Assembly (NCBI GenBank): GCA_022818135.1
Contig: JAFMSR010000005.1
Coordinates: forward strand, 29,695,100 to 29,759,099
DNA length: 64,000 bases
Direction: 5' to 3'
Origin: Saxidomus purpurata
Lineage: Eukaryota; Mollusca; Bivalvia; Venerida; Veneridae
The notes below the pieces were generated by a model. That model was not told the origin of the DNA and did not search any database. It saw nothing but the letters and a program-made list of their open reading frames with translations. A program made the translations under genes and the position numbers. The stretch's first letter is position 1. Every line of letters begins with the position of its first letter. This document shows, one piece after another, positions 1 to 13,400 of this stretch.

Positions 1-57
1 CGGCTAACAATTTAACTTACATCCTGATCAGACGACATTCTATCATTTTGTCGTCTG

Positions 58-735
58 CACTGGAGTGTAACTGTACATCAACTGTACATCAACAGACACT
101 GGAGTGAAACTGTACATCAACATACACTGGAGTACGTGTAACTGTACATCAACCGTACATCAACAGACACTGAAGTGTAAGCTGTGCATCAACTGTACAT
201 CAACAGTAGTAACTGGACTGTACATCTACAGCTAGACACTGGAGTGTACATGTACATCAACTGTACATCAACAGACACTGGAGTGTAACTGTACATCAAC
301 TGTACATCAATAGACACTGGAGTGTAACTGTCCATCAACAGACACTGGAGTTAAACTGTACATCAACTGAACATAAACAGACACTTGAGTGTAACTGTAC
401 ATCAACAGACACTGGAGTGTAACTGTACATCAACAGACACTGGAGTGTAACTGTTCATCAACTGTACATCAACAGACTCAGGAGTGTAACTGTACATCAA
501 CTGTACATCAACAGACACTGGAGTGTAACTGTTCATCAACTGTACATCAACAGACACTGGAGTGTAACTGTTCATCAACTGTACATCAACAGACACTGGA
601 GTGTAACTGTACATCAACAGACACTGGAGTGTAACTGTACATCAACAGACACTGGAGTGTAACTGTACATCAACAGACACAGTACTGTAACTGTACACCA
701 ACAGACACTGGAGTGTAACTGTACACCAACAGACA
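58..735. repeat. 28-bp minisatellite array
   Basis: This is a tandem array with a unit of about 28 bp built from ACTGTACATCAACAGACACT plus GGAGTGTA. Many units carry an extra ACTGTACATCA block, giving a longer unit of about 39 bp. Copies diverge by a few bases. Reading frames across it on the minus strand only translate the repeat (SYTPVSVDVQL) and are not genes. Confidence 0.93.
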
Positions 736-984
736 CTATATAGGCAGGAGTTACATAAAACCGACAACTAAAGACATTGAAATTAAAGTCGCTTACGCGC
801 ATCGTAAAATGTAAGTCACTGAGAGGTAACTGTTGAACAAGCAGCACTTAAGTAAAAATATTAATAGATATCTAGCCATTGCATGACTTGTATATCATAT
901 ATTTCTCGACACAGAGGTCTCCGACAGGTCTCTGACATTCGTAATTTAATTACGCCTCTCATCGAATTTTGAAACAATTATATA

Positions 985-1834
985 CACGTCTATGGAACGC
1001 AATAGCTGCCTTCTATACACACTTCTTAAATGGTGATGTTTTGAAAGATGATGCTGTGGTTTTGATAGATGGTGATGTGGTTTTGATAGATGATGCTGTG
1101 GTTTTGATAGATGGTGATGTCGTTTTGATAGATGGTGCTGTCGTTTTGATAGATGGTGCTGTGGTTTTAGTAGAAGGTGATGTCGTTTGGATATATGGTG
1201 ATGTCGTTTGGATATACCAGTGACGTCGTTTTGATAGATGGTGCTGTGGTTTAGATAGATGGTGATGTCGTTTTATAGATGGTGCTGTGGTTTTGATAGA
1301 TGGTGCTGTGGTTTTGATAGATGGTGCTGTGGTTTTGATAGATGGTGATGTCGTTTTGATAGATGGTGCTGTTGTTTTGATAGATGGTGCTGTTGTTTTG
1401 ATAGATGGTGATGTGGTTTTGATAAATGGTGCTGTCGTTTTGATAGATGGTGATGTCGTTTTGATAGATGGTGCTGTGGTTTTGATAAATGGTGATTGCG
1501 TTTTGGTAGATCATGCTGTGATTTTGATAAATGGTGATGTCGTTTTGATAAATGGTGGTGTCATTTTACTATATGGTGCTGTCATTTTATATATGGTGCT
1601 GTTGTTTGATACATGGTGATGTCTTTTTCATAGATGGTGCTGTGGTTTTGATAAATGGTGATGTCGTTTTGATATATGGTGCTGCCATCAAAACGACATC
1701 ACCATCTATCAAAACCACAGCATCATCTATCAAAACCACAGCACCATCTATCAAAACCACATCACCATGTATCAAAAGGACATCACCATTTAAGAAGTGT
1801 GTATAGAAGGCAGCTATGGCGTTCCATGCACGTC
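985..1834. repeat. foldback element with 21-bp minisatellite loop
   Basis: The ends are inverted copies of each other. The left arm from about 985 contains ATGGAACGC, GCCTTCTATACACACTTC and TTAAATGGTGATG, and the right arm ending near 1834 carries the complement. The inverted match continues into the repeats, so each arm is about 115-150 bp (right arm from about 1683). Between them lies a tandem array of 21-bp units (GATGGTGATGTCGTTTTGAT and variants), which translates as VLIDGDV/VLIDGAV on the plus strand. The structure suggests a MITE or foldback transposon whose interior expanded. No clear target duplication was seen. Confidence 0.8.
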
Positions 1835-4800
1835 CATTAAGTGTGTCACGTACATTTTATTACTGCGTCACGTCCCTTCTGCCTCACACTACTAGTGACA
1901 TGTACATGTATATAGATAGCTCATACGAGGAAAATAATTGGCATTCATAAATACATAAGCGTCAATGTTCCTAGCAGGATCCTATTTATCAAGTAATATG
2001 ATTGGGTTGAGCTAGCCCGCAGTACCGAGAAAGGTGGTAGGTAAAATCAAACTTACTTTCAGCTTTAACCTCTCACTGAATAATGTGCAAACCACTGACA
2101 GACCTAGTGTAAACACATTCCAAAACAATAACATTAGACAACGCACTCCATTTATAAATAGCCCATCAGTTAGTGAATTCATATCAATTTTTCTATACAT
2201 GTACACATTACATTCCGTCAAAATCTTTTTATTATCTGAATGCAGACTGTATCTGACGCAATAATCAATATGTGCATTATTTCCGAGTAATTAATCAAAA
2301 GTTTAATCGCGTGTGTTTTGTTAAAGAATGAAAAATCGCTGAGGTACGGCTCAATCTTAACAAAAGTTTTTTGAAACTTTGTTATTGCAGTTGAAGACCC
2401 CAAACTACTTTCAGCTGCTGATCAATAAGAAAGTTTTCTTTAGTGCATGATTAGTAGTTTCCGAATTTATCAAGGAAAGGGATGAGATATCATCAGCATC
2501 AGCATCAACATCATCATTAGCAGCAGCAGCATTATTACTTTAACACAATTTAATTTATCTTCACTGAGAAAAAGCTAAAAATTGTACTTTAGCAGCACCA
2601 TCAGAACTATGCAAATTGTTACTTACTTTCAAATTCGAATCTTCAAATACATCTTTCTTAAAAAGTAGCAGCACAAAGACCACCAGTGCTGATACCCCAA
2701 ATAGCGTCAATGTATACCAAAACCATAGAAGGATTAAACATAGAGCTACGTTTAATAAAGTAATTAAATAAGCCATATTTGTAATAAACACTAACTAAAT
2801 ATTTCTAATTAAGTCTATCAAAACGTCCTGTCTTCTTAAGTTGTTTTCAAACAGTCCTCCTAAATACTTTTATACAGAAAATATTTACCGTTCTGGGTGT
2901 TAGTAATCGAATCAAATAACTTGATTCTTTTTGGTTTCCCGTTTTCTGTACCCCAATCAAATGCTACGAAATAACTGGGATACCTTGCTTCACGTAGTAA
3001 ATAAACAATGCTATTGACAACCGACAATTTGAAGTGGCTTCATTGAAAAATAGGAAGTTGCTATCACACTTTGCCCACAATCGTCTAATATTAATGTCTG
3101 TTGCATTATTATGAAAAATCTGCAACGCATAGGCGAAAAAAAATAGATATCTGCAACGCACATTAAACACCACGCAATAAACATACAGGCCTAGCTATGA
3201 TGCTTGAAAATTTATGAAATAATATAAGAAATACTATTATTAAGAATAATTAAGGAATATTTTGTTTGTATATCAACTATGCTGGGTTTTTACAACTAAC
3301 ATAATTATGATTGTATGTCATTGTATTACATCATGGTGTGTGACTCATTACCAAGAATAACCCGGATTAGACGGTTTCGCTTACGGGCAAGTACCTTGTG
3401 TACGTATTATACCTGTACTGTAGCTATTATTCTTATATTAGCAGTAATATCACCATCATAATCATCAATACATGTTTTATATTTTTATTATTTTAGTTTG
3501 TATTGCATTGCAGAATAATTTATGCGAACAAACAAATGAGCTGGAAGGTTTAAGCATTTACCCGACAGGGAACTTGTATGCAGGCGCGTAGCTACACTGT
3601 CACTGAGGCACAGGGAGGCCGGTGCCACCCTGTTTCTCTGCCAATTAAGATTATGAAAAAAGGATATATTTTGAGATACCATCTTTTCAGTATAGCCGAG
3701 CTGAGGCACTATTATTTTATTTAATTCATTTTAACTATTTTCTTCGTTTTAAATTTCACAAATAGACACACTGTAGCACAGTTTTATGTAACTAAAATGT
3801 ATACGCGAATCTTTTTAATTGTAAATTTGTTGTTTACGAAAACGGTATCTTAAAAGCATCAAAAACATGTTTGAAATGCAGGTAATGCACGAAATGGCAC
3901 CCTCGAAAAAAAGATTCCGATGGGGGGGGGGGGCATGCCCCCGGACCTCCTTAGAAAGTGCCTCACTATTTTTCAACCTTTGTCTACGGCCCTGGTTTAA
4001 AAGGACTGATGTCGTCGTTATGGAGCAGTCACTGCAGAGTGGTGAAAGATGTTTTAAGCGTAAGGAAAAGGCACATGGAGCTAGATTTATGATAATTGTG
4101 CACTGCACTCCCATGAATGGTACTTTCACATTTTAGTAACTGCATGGCGCTTTTTCTCGGACTATAACCGTTGTACTTATATATATATGTACAATAAAAA
4201 AAAGAATTAAAAAAGCATCCGGGGTCAGGAAGATTTCGTTTGCACAAGGCATAACCTGTCAATAGAAACCGACAAAACATTTAATTACATGTAGTTCCCA
4301 TTCCAATTAAGAAAATGAAATGAAGGCGGCTTAACGTTATTTAAGAATAAAACAACAAGAGCTGCGCTTCATAAGTGACGAATGCCTCAAGCGGTATTCC
4401 ACAGTCTGTCACCTTGATATTCAAATTGTGGACCCGGTTCGTGCGCACAACACTTTATACCACCATGTGATGCACGTTTCCATTTCCTTTTAAAATGCTT
4501 TAACGTTTAACGGAGCTACAGTCAGGACATACGCATTTGCATATCGGATGTGGGACTGATGATTTGTCATCTCCATGTGCTCAACAATAATTATGCCATG
4601 TAATTTTAAATTTTTTCAATGCATGACAGAGTTTCCATGTATACAGTATTCCATGCCATTTCCCTTTGAGGTAGGGTCTTGGGCATTGTATGCGACACAT
4701 CGCCTTAATGTGCTGAACATGAGTGCCAAGTTATTTTAAAATCCTACAATGCATAACAGAGTTAATTACCACCCGGACACGAATGTGTGCATATACACAG

Positions 4801-7286
4801 GATTCAGTTACCTTTGAACTCTAAGTGTGGCCTTGAACTTTACGGACGGTGCAATTTTAATATGACCACCTTTCGGGGCATTAAAATAACAATAGGAGCA
4901 TACGTCGGCGGTTTAATGACACACATCATGACATAAACAGCTGCATATATATTGAAGTGTATGTTATAACATAATGAAATTCTAATAAGACGTACAGAAG
5001 GAAAATGTTATATCATATATTGAAGGTATAATCAACGGCTACATAGATCGACTGTATATTTTAAAACTATAAAGTAAATTGTCAAAACATATTTCTAAGA
5101 CATGCATTGTCACACGTCATCAGATAACCATCACACATACAGTTTGTATAATGACTGTTTGTAATAACCTAAGCTTGCACAAATTACGCAAATCTTGCAT
5201 AGTTTAAAGGTCCACTACTAAGCGAAAATCAAGTGACAGTTATTTCAATGGCAAGTACATTACCTTATGCAAGACACTAAATAATGAAGATTGTCAGGTT
5301 AAAATTTACAGAAAGTGTTTGGAACACGAGGGTGTGTATTATATTGAAATCTCAGTGATTTGACAAAATGACTACCCAGGTCTTTTTAACTTTTTTCATA
5401 ATGCATAGTAAAATAAGTGTACATGTACTGTCGTTTATTTAGAATTTCTACATACCAACTTTCATTTTTTATTAAAAATAACTGATTTCTGTGTTTTTTA
5501 AAGTATATTTGAATGTTCGCTTTCCTTAGTATTGGACCTATCATTGATGATGTTGCATAAAAAGAAAAATACCATCATAAATCCTAAAACGGGTGTCTCC
5601 AATGTTTAAATATGGTCCGTCAAACAATTGGTACCAGTGTTTGATGTGTAAACAGGGCATGTCAATGTTTAAAATGTAAGTAATGTCGGTCTCTGACGAA
5701 AAGGATCGTACCTCTGTTAAAATTTTATAACCTTTTGGTCAATTTTCAACGGGTCAAATTTAAATGTGCGTTCTTCGCAAAGTTTTGAAAACGAGACATG
5801 CCACTGCATGCACCTACTATGTACATTGTACATGCTGTCAGCAAATCGTTACATTTGACCACCGATGTTGGATGATCGATTTCAAGTACTTAAAAACAAT
5901 AATGTTCATGTATTTTTCAGTAAATCAAGATAGCTAAGACGTTAACCTTTAATGTGATTTAAAATTCGGTAGAATTATACTGTCATACACGAGACAAAAA
6001 AATAAAATAAGTTTGAAAATATGTATAACGTCTTGCCCCTATCTCCACTAATATCGGTAATGTATATTTACCCTAGTTTACAATCGTTCAAGGCATATCT
6101 TTATAATCACACACGGTTGTGTACAAATATTGCATACATGTATGACTAAACAGGCTAAATACATAAACTAGATGCATAAAGCACAGTGACAAGTGTTTGC
6201 AACGCGGCATATCAAGTGGGTATGTGATCCGCATCTGTATTTTTTAAGTTTACTTAAAGTGTCGTGATCTCTCGGAATATAATAATGAAATTTAAATGCG
6301 TTATGTTTACGCTAAGATAATGTAGACTTACACCGTACATGTACATGTATTTCTTTCATATTCATGTCGCTACCATGTGAGTAAGTGTTGACATTTCTTG
6401 CAACATCATAGTGAAATATGTAGCATATTTTGTGTATAACCTGTAAAACATACATGTAGGAATATGCTTTAAGGTAAGATTAAGAATGGGTTAACATCAC
6501 AGTTTAATGTGTATAGTTTTTAAAATGTCAAAAGGAACGATATGTTTAATTTTTTTTATTACTCATGCAAATGTAAAATTGCTTTACGTTTAAAAAGAAG
6601 TAGATCTAAACAGTTCTTATTGTTCGTTATCGTCGGGTAACGTGGATCCATTATATTACCATAATTCGATTTTTTTAAATTGTATACACAATCATAAGTT
6701 ACCTTTACCTTTATCTTTACTTTGTTTAAGATATGAGCCTTTTAGCCCTGAGGGGGCGTCTACGGCCTAGCCCAGCATTTCTCCCTTAATGTTGTTAAAC
6801 TTTACTTTCTTTTCTAAAATACTTTTTTGGGTAGGAGGTGCCACCCTCCTTATTGCCAAAGGATTTTCATTTGTGTGAAGTGTGGTGACTCTATGTAAAT
6901 TACATCCAAAATTTCACATCACGTGCCTCCGAATGATGCATGCGTATCCCATAATCCTTTTTTACGGGATTTCTTGGTAATAAATGACGTAAAACGCCGT
7001 AGAAGACAAGTACCGTTCGATTATTTAATGCCGGATGACCGTAAAAGTAACGGTACAGTGTAAGCTGACTCTCGGAAGGCACAAATAACATTAAAAAATG
7101 AGCGGGGACTTTGCATTGCCTTAAATACGTATCTTGGAGTTGCTACTGCACATTCCAACTGAGCATCGTAAACATTTCATCTAAATTTCTTGTATATAGG
7201 CCTACAAATTGAGAAATGCTATACATAAGATCGTCCTGTTTTGTGTAACTATGACCGGTCTATACCTTGTTCATTTTGCATTTCAG
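1835..7286. other. AT-rich spacer upstream of D-aspartate oxidase
   Basis: No gene can be supported in this 5.4-kb stretch, and all open frames are short. A CATCAGCATCAGCATCAACA-type trinucleotide run lies near 2487-2540. The 3585-4010 part, with GTAGCTACACTGTC, a run of twelve G near 3922 and CTACGGCCCTGG, looks like fragments of an interspersed repeat. Short TACATGTACATGTA motifs recur. A non-coding first exon and the promoter of the downstream gene may lie here because exon 1 begins with a splice acceptor, but neither could be located. Confidence 0.5.
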
Positions 7287-7306
7287 GTGGTATTATTATC
7301 AAGAAC

Positions 7307-7494
7307 ATGGTTAAGATATGCGTTGTAGGGGCAGGGGTGATTGGACTGTCATCTGCTTTACGTATAATAGAGGGTCATCCTAAGGCAGAGGTTGTCGTTA
7401 TAGCAGACAGGTTTTCGCCAAGCACAACTACGGATGTTTCCGGGGGATTTTGGGAACCTCATCTCCTTGGTGACACTCCTCTAGAAAAAACCAA
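7307..7494 (+). CDS. D-aspartate oxidase exon 1
   Basis: The acceptor TTTCAG ends at 7286 and the first ATG is at 7307 ([10 protein letters not shown]). The exon encodes the FAD-binding beta-alpha-beta and ends in phase 2 before GTAAAT. The frame is open further upstream but crosses the acceptor, so the ATG at 7307 is preferred. Confidence 0.9.
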
Positions 7495-10400
7495 GTAAAT
7501 ATTTCGAACTATTTTTTATAGCTAGCTGTAAACGGAGTGTGAAACAATCAGGGGTACTAAATGTAAATTATAAGGTAAACTGGTTTAAGGAATGCCAACG
7601 GGAAAAGAAAAATGCTTCAAATATATGCAAACCTCTGGCAGACGTATATACCGTTATATGTAAATATATTGGTTAACTGGTTTTGAGTTGACAAATAGTT
7701 CCTCAATTCCTTAAGGTAGTGATGGAATCTTAAAAGCTTTTCACTTTGATTATTATGCTGAGGACGTATCCATATATTATTGGAAATCTTTTAAATCTCT
7801 AAACAAATAATGCTCTATGATATTATACTGTTGTTAACTTCAGACTATGGAGCGGAAAAACGTTTGAGCATATGATGTGGCTTGCTAATACAGACTGTGC
7901 CAGATACACAGGGGCCAGTGTGGTATCAGGCTACAGAATGAACACAGATCCAAATACAGAGGTATTATACACTGAATTTACGCCTTATCCTGCTAAATTT
8001 CTAAAATCGACTTGTCCATCTTTCAATTTGGACATTACCATTGTTCGTTTATTCGAAGAAAATGTAGTGACTCAATATAGCGAGCAGTGTACATCATGAT
8101 CGTATTTCACTGGCGTTTAGACTGATCATGATCTACACTTAGCATGTCAAGGGATAAGGTTTTCTGTATAATCGATGCTTTTGGGAGAAGTCGCACCTGC
8201 GTGTTTTAATTTGCTTGAGCAATAGATGCTTTGAAGCAGTAAAGCACCATTCAAATTGCGTCTTCTATATCATTTATCACAGCATCCAAACAAGGCAATC
8301 AAATTCAGTCACGTTGATAGGCCAGTCTAGTGTCATGTTTCAATGTCAAAGTCAGAACGATCTCAATTCCGTTGAAAGTCATGCTACATGATATATTTTG
8401 CTATTTCGTGTTTTGTGTTTTAAATATTTGACATTTATTACTTGTTTTCGGGTAAAATGCAATAATTGAAATGTCTTGTGACTCTATGAATTAAAACAAA
8501 GAGTGCTGTAGTGTAATTAAGAAGGCAGAAAAAAATTATTGGACATTCGGTTTTGTCTGTTCAGAAAACTGAATTCTTTTCCATCAAAACTAGGAGTCGA
8601 TTACCGAAGTTTTATTCTGTTTTGTTGTCTAATAATCATATTTCTACATGTACCACAGCTTCCTTTCTGGAAAGATTTGGTGAAGAACTTCCGGGTTCTC
8701 AGCACAGATGAGCTGAAAGAATACCACGATATGAGGTATGAAAACATTTATAAAAAGCAAAGTAAAAATGTATATCGTTCAGATGTCCATAGTAGTAAGT
8801 CCCTTCTACCGACCATGTCTCGTTGTGTTAGAAAGTTGGCAGAAAATCGGAATCTAGTGTAAATTCCTCCCGTGAACGATGGTTAGGTAAACTGGCCGCT
8901 TGTTAAAATGACCGAAATACGTTTGAAACGGGCGTCAAACTCATACAACATTAACAACCATATGTAGAAAGTTTGCAAATTTTTTCAACTGCAGTAATTT
9001 TTCAGTTTTCAAGATTAAAGTAACCGGATACTGAAAACTTGCAGTACTCTTCTTCATAGCGTTAGTAAAAGTGGATACCAATGACGATGACAAATGATTG
9101 AGCCAGGGGTTGTTTCAGCATTACTAGGCTAAATTTCTTACGAGGACATGTCCATCTTTCACTCTTGAGAGTGTCATTTTTTTTTCTTAATCAACAATTT
9201 AGTATGTTGTAAGTAATTTACTTAATGAATAGCGCACATTGCAGATCATGCGTGATCAGAATTGATGTGCTGGCTGATCATGATCTGCACTGGTTGCTAA
9301 GGAAGAAAATTTTGCCTCCAACAGAGTAATACATATATAAAAGAACAATTTCCATTCTATGTTCTAATTTTGTCTTCTTAAAATATTATTAACTTCATAT
9401 TTAGATCAAACACTCAAAAGTAACTTGCCATATTTTGGTTTTGAACAAGAACGCAGCCTGCCTTAAAAATTTAAGGATCCTTACTAAGGCAGTGAACTTT
9501 ACTAACCTCAAAATCAGTAGGACCACTGAGACCTCTGTCGAGAAGCAGTTACCCTACTGGTCAACATTTATGGGCAAATCTGGACGCCCGCTTCAACCTA
9601 TCATCAGTATAATCAGTATCATCAAAGTGAAAAATCAACCATTTTGAATAAAGATATTTTTCAGGGTTTTTTTTCTTTTCTTTCAGGTTCGGATTCTTCT
9701 ACACCACTGTTATGCTGGAACCACGGTTGTACTTACAATGGCTAATGAAAAGGTTCAATTTCTTTTTTATAACAATAGTATGCATTTCACTTTATATCAT
9801 ATAGTTTTTTTTCCAAATATTAGCGACATCAAAATACATTCTAGGCTTTTGATACTGCATGACATACTGCATTAAGTTTCGAACCCCATTATCCATGCAT
9901 ATAAGGACCGTTTTCGGGGTCGGTTGAATACTCAAAAAGTATGTCTTAGGTCAGAACGTACATGTATAAACAACTTAATCATCAAAATGGCCGTTGTTTT
10001 TCATGTTCTTTAAAAATCAGAGATGCACACAGTTCAGCAGATTAAAGAGTAAATGACTATAATAATAATCATATAGGTCATAATGTGCGATATGTGGTCT
10101 TACTAATAAACAAGTACATGCACTGTTTATTAACAGTTCCGTCTTCCCTTTTTCATGATACAGATAGTCTACATCGAAAACAGTGTGCATTATGCAAAAA
10201 TCCTTTTCCAAATTTACCGCAGATTTTACTAGCAACTCATCAAAACTGTTTTATTTTCGATGTTTCAGAGTGCAAAGATTGGGTGGCAGACTAAAGAAAC
10301 AGTATGTCAGTGATTTAGGAGAGGTAATGTTTATAGTAAATTGCAAATTACAAATAGAATAAAACTATCTATTCCAGAGCGACTATATGTTAGTAAGTCC

Positions 10401-13400
10401 GATACAAGTCGGGAATTACTTTTTATCAGTCAAATGCATGTACATGATTGCACATGCACTGACAAAAATGAAAGATAGCGAAATGTAGCAATTTTATAGA
10501 TATTAATTGGACAGTTTATCAGAGTAGGTTAGGAAAAAGTCACTGAGAAGGCAGTCCAAACCTTTTAACGACACTACATTGTAATTTTATCATTCATAAC
10601 TTTTTTCTTTCCCAGTTTAAAGTAACATTTTATTATCTACTGTGTGTGCTGTTGGTTACCTAAAGTAATATGATCCGCACTTACACAGACCTTCAGTATA
10701 GAAATGAATTTTTAGAATGAAAACTTCTATCTTTAGCTAGCTGGTGACTACGATGTGATAGTGAACTGTACCGGTATTGGAGCAGGACACCTGGTCAATG
10801 ACAGCAGTGTACAGCCTGTTAGAGGCCAAGTTATAAGGGTAACGTACTGCTTTTGTAACGTGACATGTCGTCATGCGTGTGGGCGGGTAATATATGGTAT
10901 TTACTTGATTTTCTCTAGGAAGAACAAGGGAAAACCTTTGTTCAATGAAAAGACTTGAAAGAGACTTTTGTAGGTTAAAATATATTCAACTCTCAATGCA
11001 GTTAGGTATACGTCGCATAGAAAATTTAGGGTTTGAACCTCTGCCTTGCTCGTTGCTCATTAAACTGGTGTTTCAGCTACTGTAGATTTGTTGTCTCTTA
11101 AACTATGGGTTGAACAGACTTTAAATAACATATTATTGTGCAAACGGCACCAGAAACTACGGGTTTAAGATGTGTTTAACTATACAGGTTTATGTGCATT
11201 TCGCTTGCCTATGTAGATCATATTTTGGCTGCACGTCTGTGCAGTCCGATTATCTTCAGGCAGTAAAATTTGAAAGTTCACAGGACAAGGGTTTTAAACT
11301 TATTAGATTGAAATAAAATCTGAAAACACAATTACAGTTCACACACCATTTACTTCAATTTAGGCGGTTGCCCCTTGGATAAAAATGCACTATGATTTTC
11401 AAGACGACCACGGCAATGTTTGCTATATTTTACCAGGGTAGGTTCTGCGATGATTGGCGCTACTTCCCAATATTCACGCTCCCATAAAATGTATATACAT
11501 GTACATGTAGTTTAAAACTCCAAATTTTGTTTAAAGTCCCAGGATCTCTTTGAATTTACTGATATAGTAAAATAATTTTTTTGATAGTATAATGATAGAA
11601 CCGTGTTCTTTTCACTCTAAAACAGTGTTGACATATGCATTTCTTTCGTATTCAAGTCCATTCTTTAAGTAAAAGAGTTGTCAGAAAGCCTTTCTTATTT
11701 CTTGCAATATCATCGAAAAAAAAGACTGCGCTATGTTTCTAATATGTTCTAATCGATTGAAAAAGCAAAGGTAGGGATGTTGTTGGTACAAATATGCAAA
11801 TATTTCTTGATAATATAAAAGCTACTTGTAAATGTGATCCTGGGACTTTAACAAGGGCACGTATATAATTAGTTATTGATGAAGTGTTGTGGTCGCCCGG
11901 TCGTGCGTCGTGTTGCGTCGTGTGACGTGAACATTTTATACTGGGCCAGTTTCAATCCATCTTTACACAAATAATATTCCTTTGGTGGTCGATGGAAAAC
12001 ACAACGAAAACTTTAAAAAAATTCTTTTCAAAAACCGTAATGTGAGGATATATAGCATTGGCTAGTGGTTCTTTCATGATTCTTTTTGGAAATTGATCAC
12101 ACCAAACGGTGGCTTTGTATGAGAGAAACGAAAAATTTCAATCAGAAACCATTGGTTGGATTTCAAAAATATACTAGGGACCTTCCTTTGTTGACCTACA
12201 TAGATTGTTTGATTCATCAAAACACATGTCCCTTGAGCGCGGCTTTATATTTACTATGATATAAGTTATGTCCATATTCAATTTGAACATGGCACTTTGG
12301 GAACAAGACTATTTTTTCCCATATGTCTACATAGTAGCCTTAAAGAAACCTCTCAGAAACCACTGACGTAATCTTAAGCTATCTCATAGAAATGTTTCTT
12401 ATGTGACTGTAACCAAGGGAGCTAAATCTGGCTTTTGGTTGTTTTGTTGGAAAGATGTTATCTCCCTTTATTTATTTTTGACCAATCGTATGGCTTGGAA
12501 TTTTCCCTCCGTTTTATGTTGTGCATGATTTTTGTGTGTTAACACAACTCAGTCTGGTCTTGAAGAGAGAAGACGTTTGTCTTCAGGTTGATTTGATAGT
12601 TTGTCTTTTAGCAGTTTCTCTTATGGTATGTATTGCTTATATTTGGTTGTTTACAGGACAATAAGTTGTACCTCAAGTGTATGATGAATATATTTAGTCG
12701 TTTTATAAGTAAATTCCTGACTTTCATGTATTTGGAATTCAAAGCCTTTTTGTGTAAAGTTTGAGATGGTGTATGACATGGCATTTTCTAACCTCACTAT
12801 TTATTCTGTCTATGATGCACATTGTTCTATAAAATATGCATTCTTCATAATTTACAGCACCATGTCACAGTATGTTTGGAGAGTTTTGGAGAGTTTGGAG
12901 AGTGGTATTTAATTGACAAGCATTCAGTTCCATAAACTTGGTAAGTCTTGTAGACCATATTATTGTATATGTATTATAACTGTTTTAATATTGCTCAAAC
13001 ATAATTCTGTTAATTGTTATTTAAGGGTTATTTTAAATGAAGCCACTAGACACACTTTTCAATGTTTGTCTTTAATTGTAAGTAATATTGGAAATGTATG
13101 TTTATTGCATTGTATGATAATAGACCTCATGAGAATAGTGTTTGAGATATATGCAGAGTGAAACATATATTGAGGTTTCTTTATTATGTTTTTCAGAGTG
13201 CCTGTTAACGTGTTAACGTGTTAACCTGATGTGTGTTAACCTGCTACGTGGTTTACCTGTCGACATACTGTATTTACATATATGACGGTATTAAATAAAG
13301 AACCCTAGATTGTGTGGATTGTGTTTAACATTATAATTTTCACAAAAAAACCACAAAGTTTACACTGGCGCCCAACATGGGACCGGTGCTGGAGAAACTT

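Noticed and set aside
402..847. Minus-strand open frames with SYTPVSVDVQL repeats
   Set aside because: They translate the 28-bp minisatellite; there is no non-repeat coding sequence.
969..1806. Open frames on both strands rich in VLIDGDV or IYQN
   Set aside because: They translate the 21-bp minisatellite inside the foldback element.
7241..7306. Extra N-terminal codons upstream of the D-aspartate oxidase ATG
   Set aside because: They lack an ATG and cross the splice acceptor at 7284-7286; the Rossmann motif follows directly from ATG 7307.
12913..13161. 82-codon frame, identical at 22820-23068, as a gene pair
   Set aside because: It lies in the LTRs and is duplicated only because the LTRs are.
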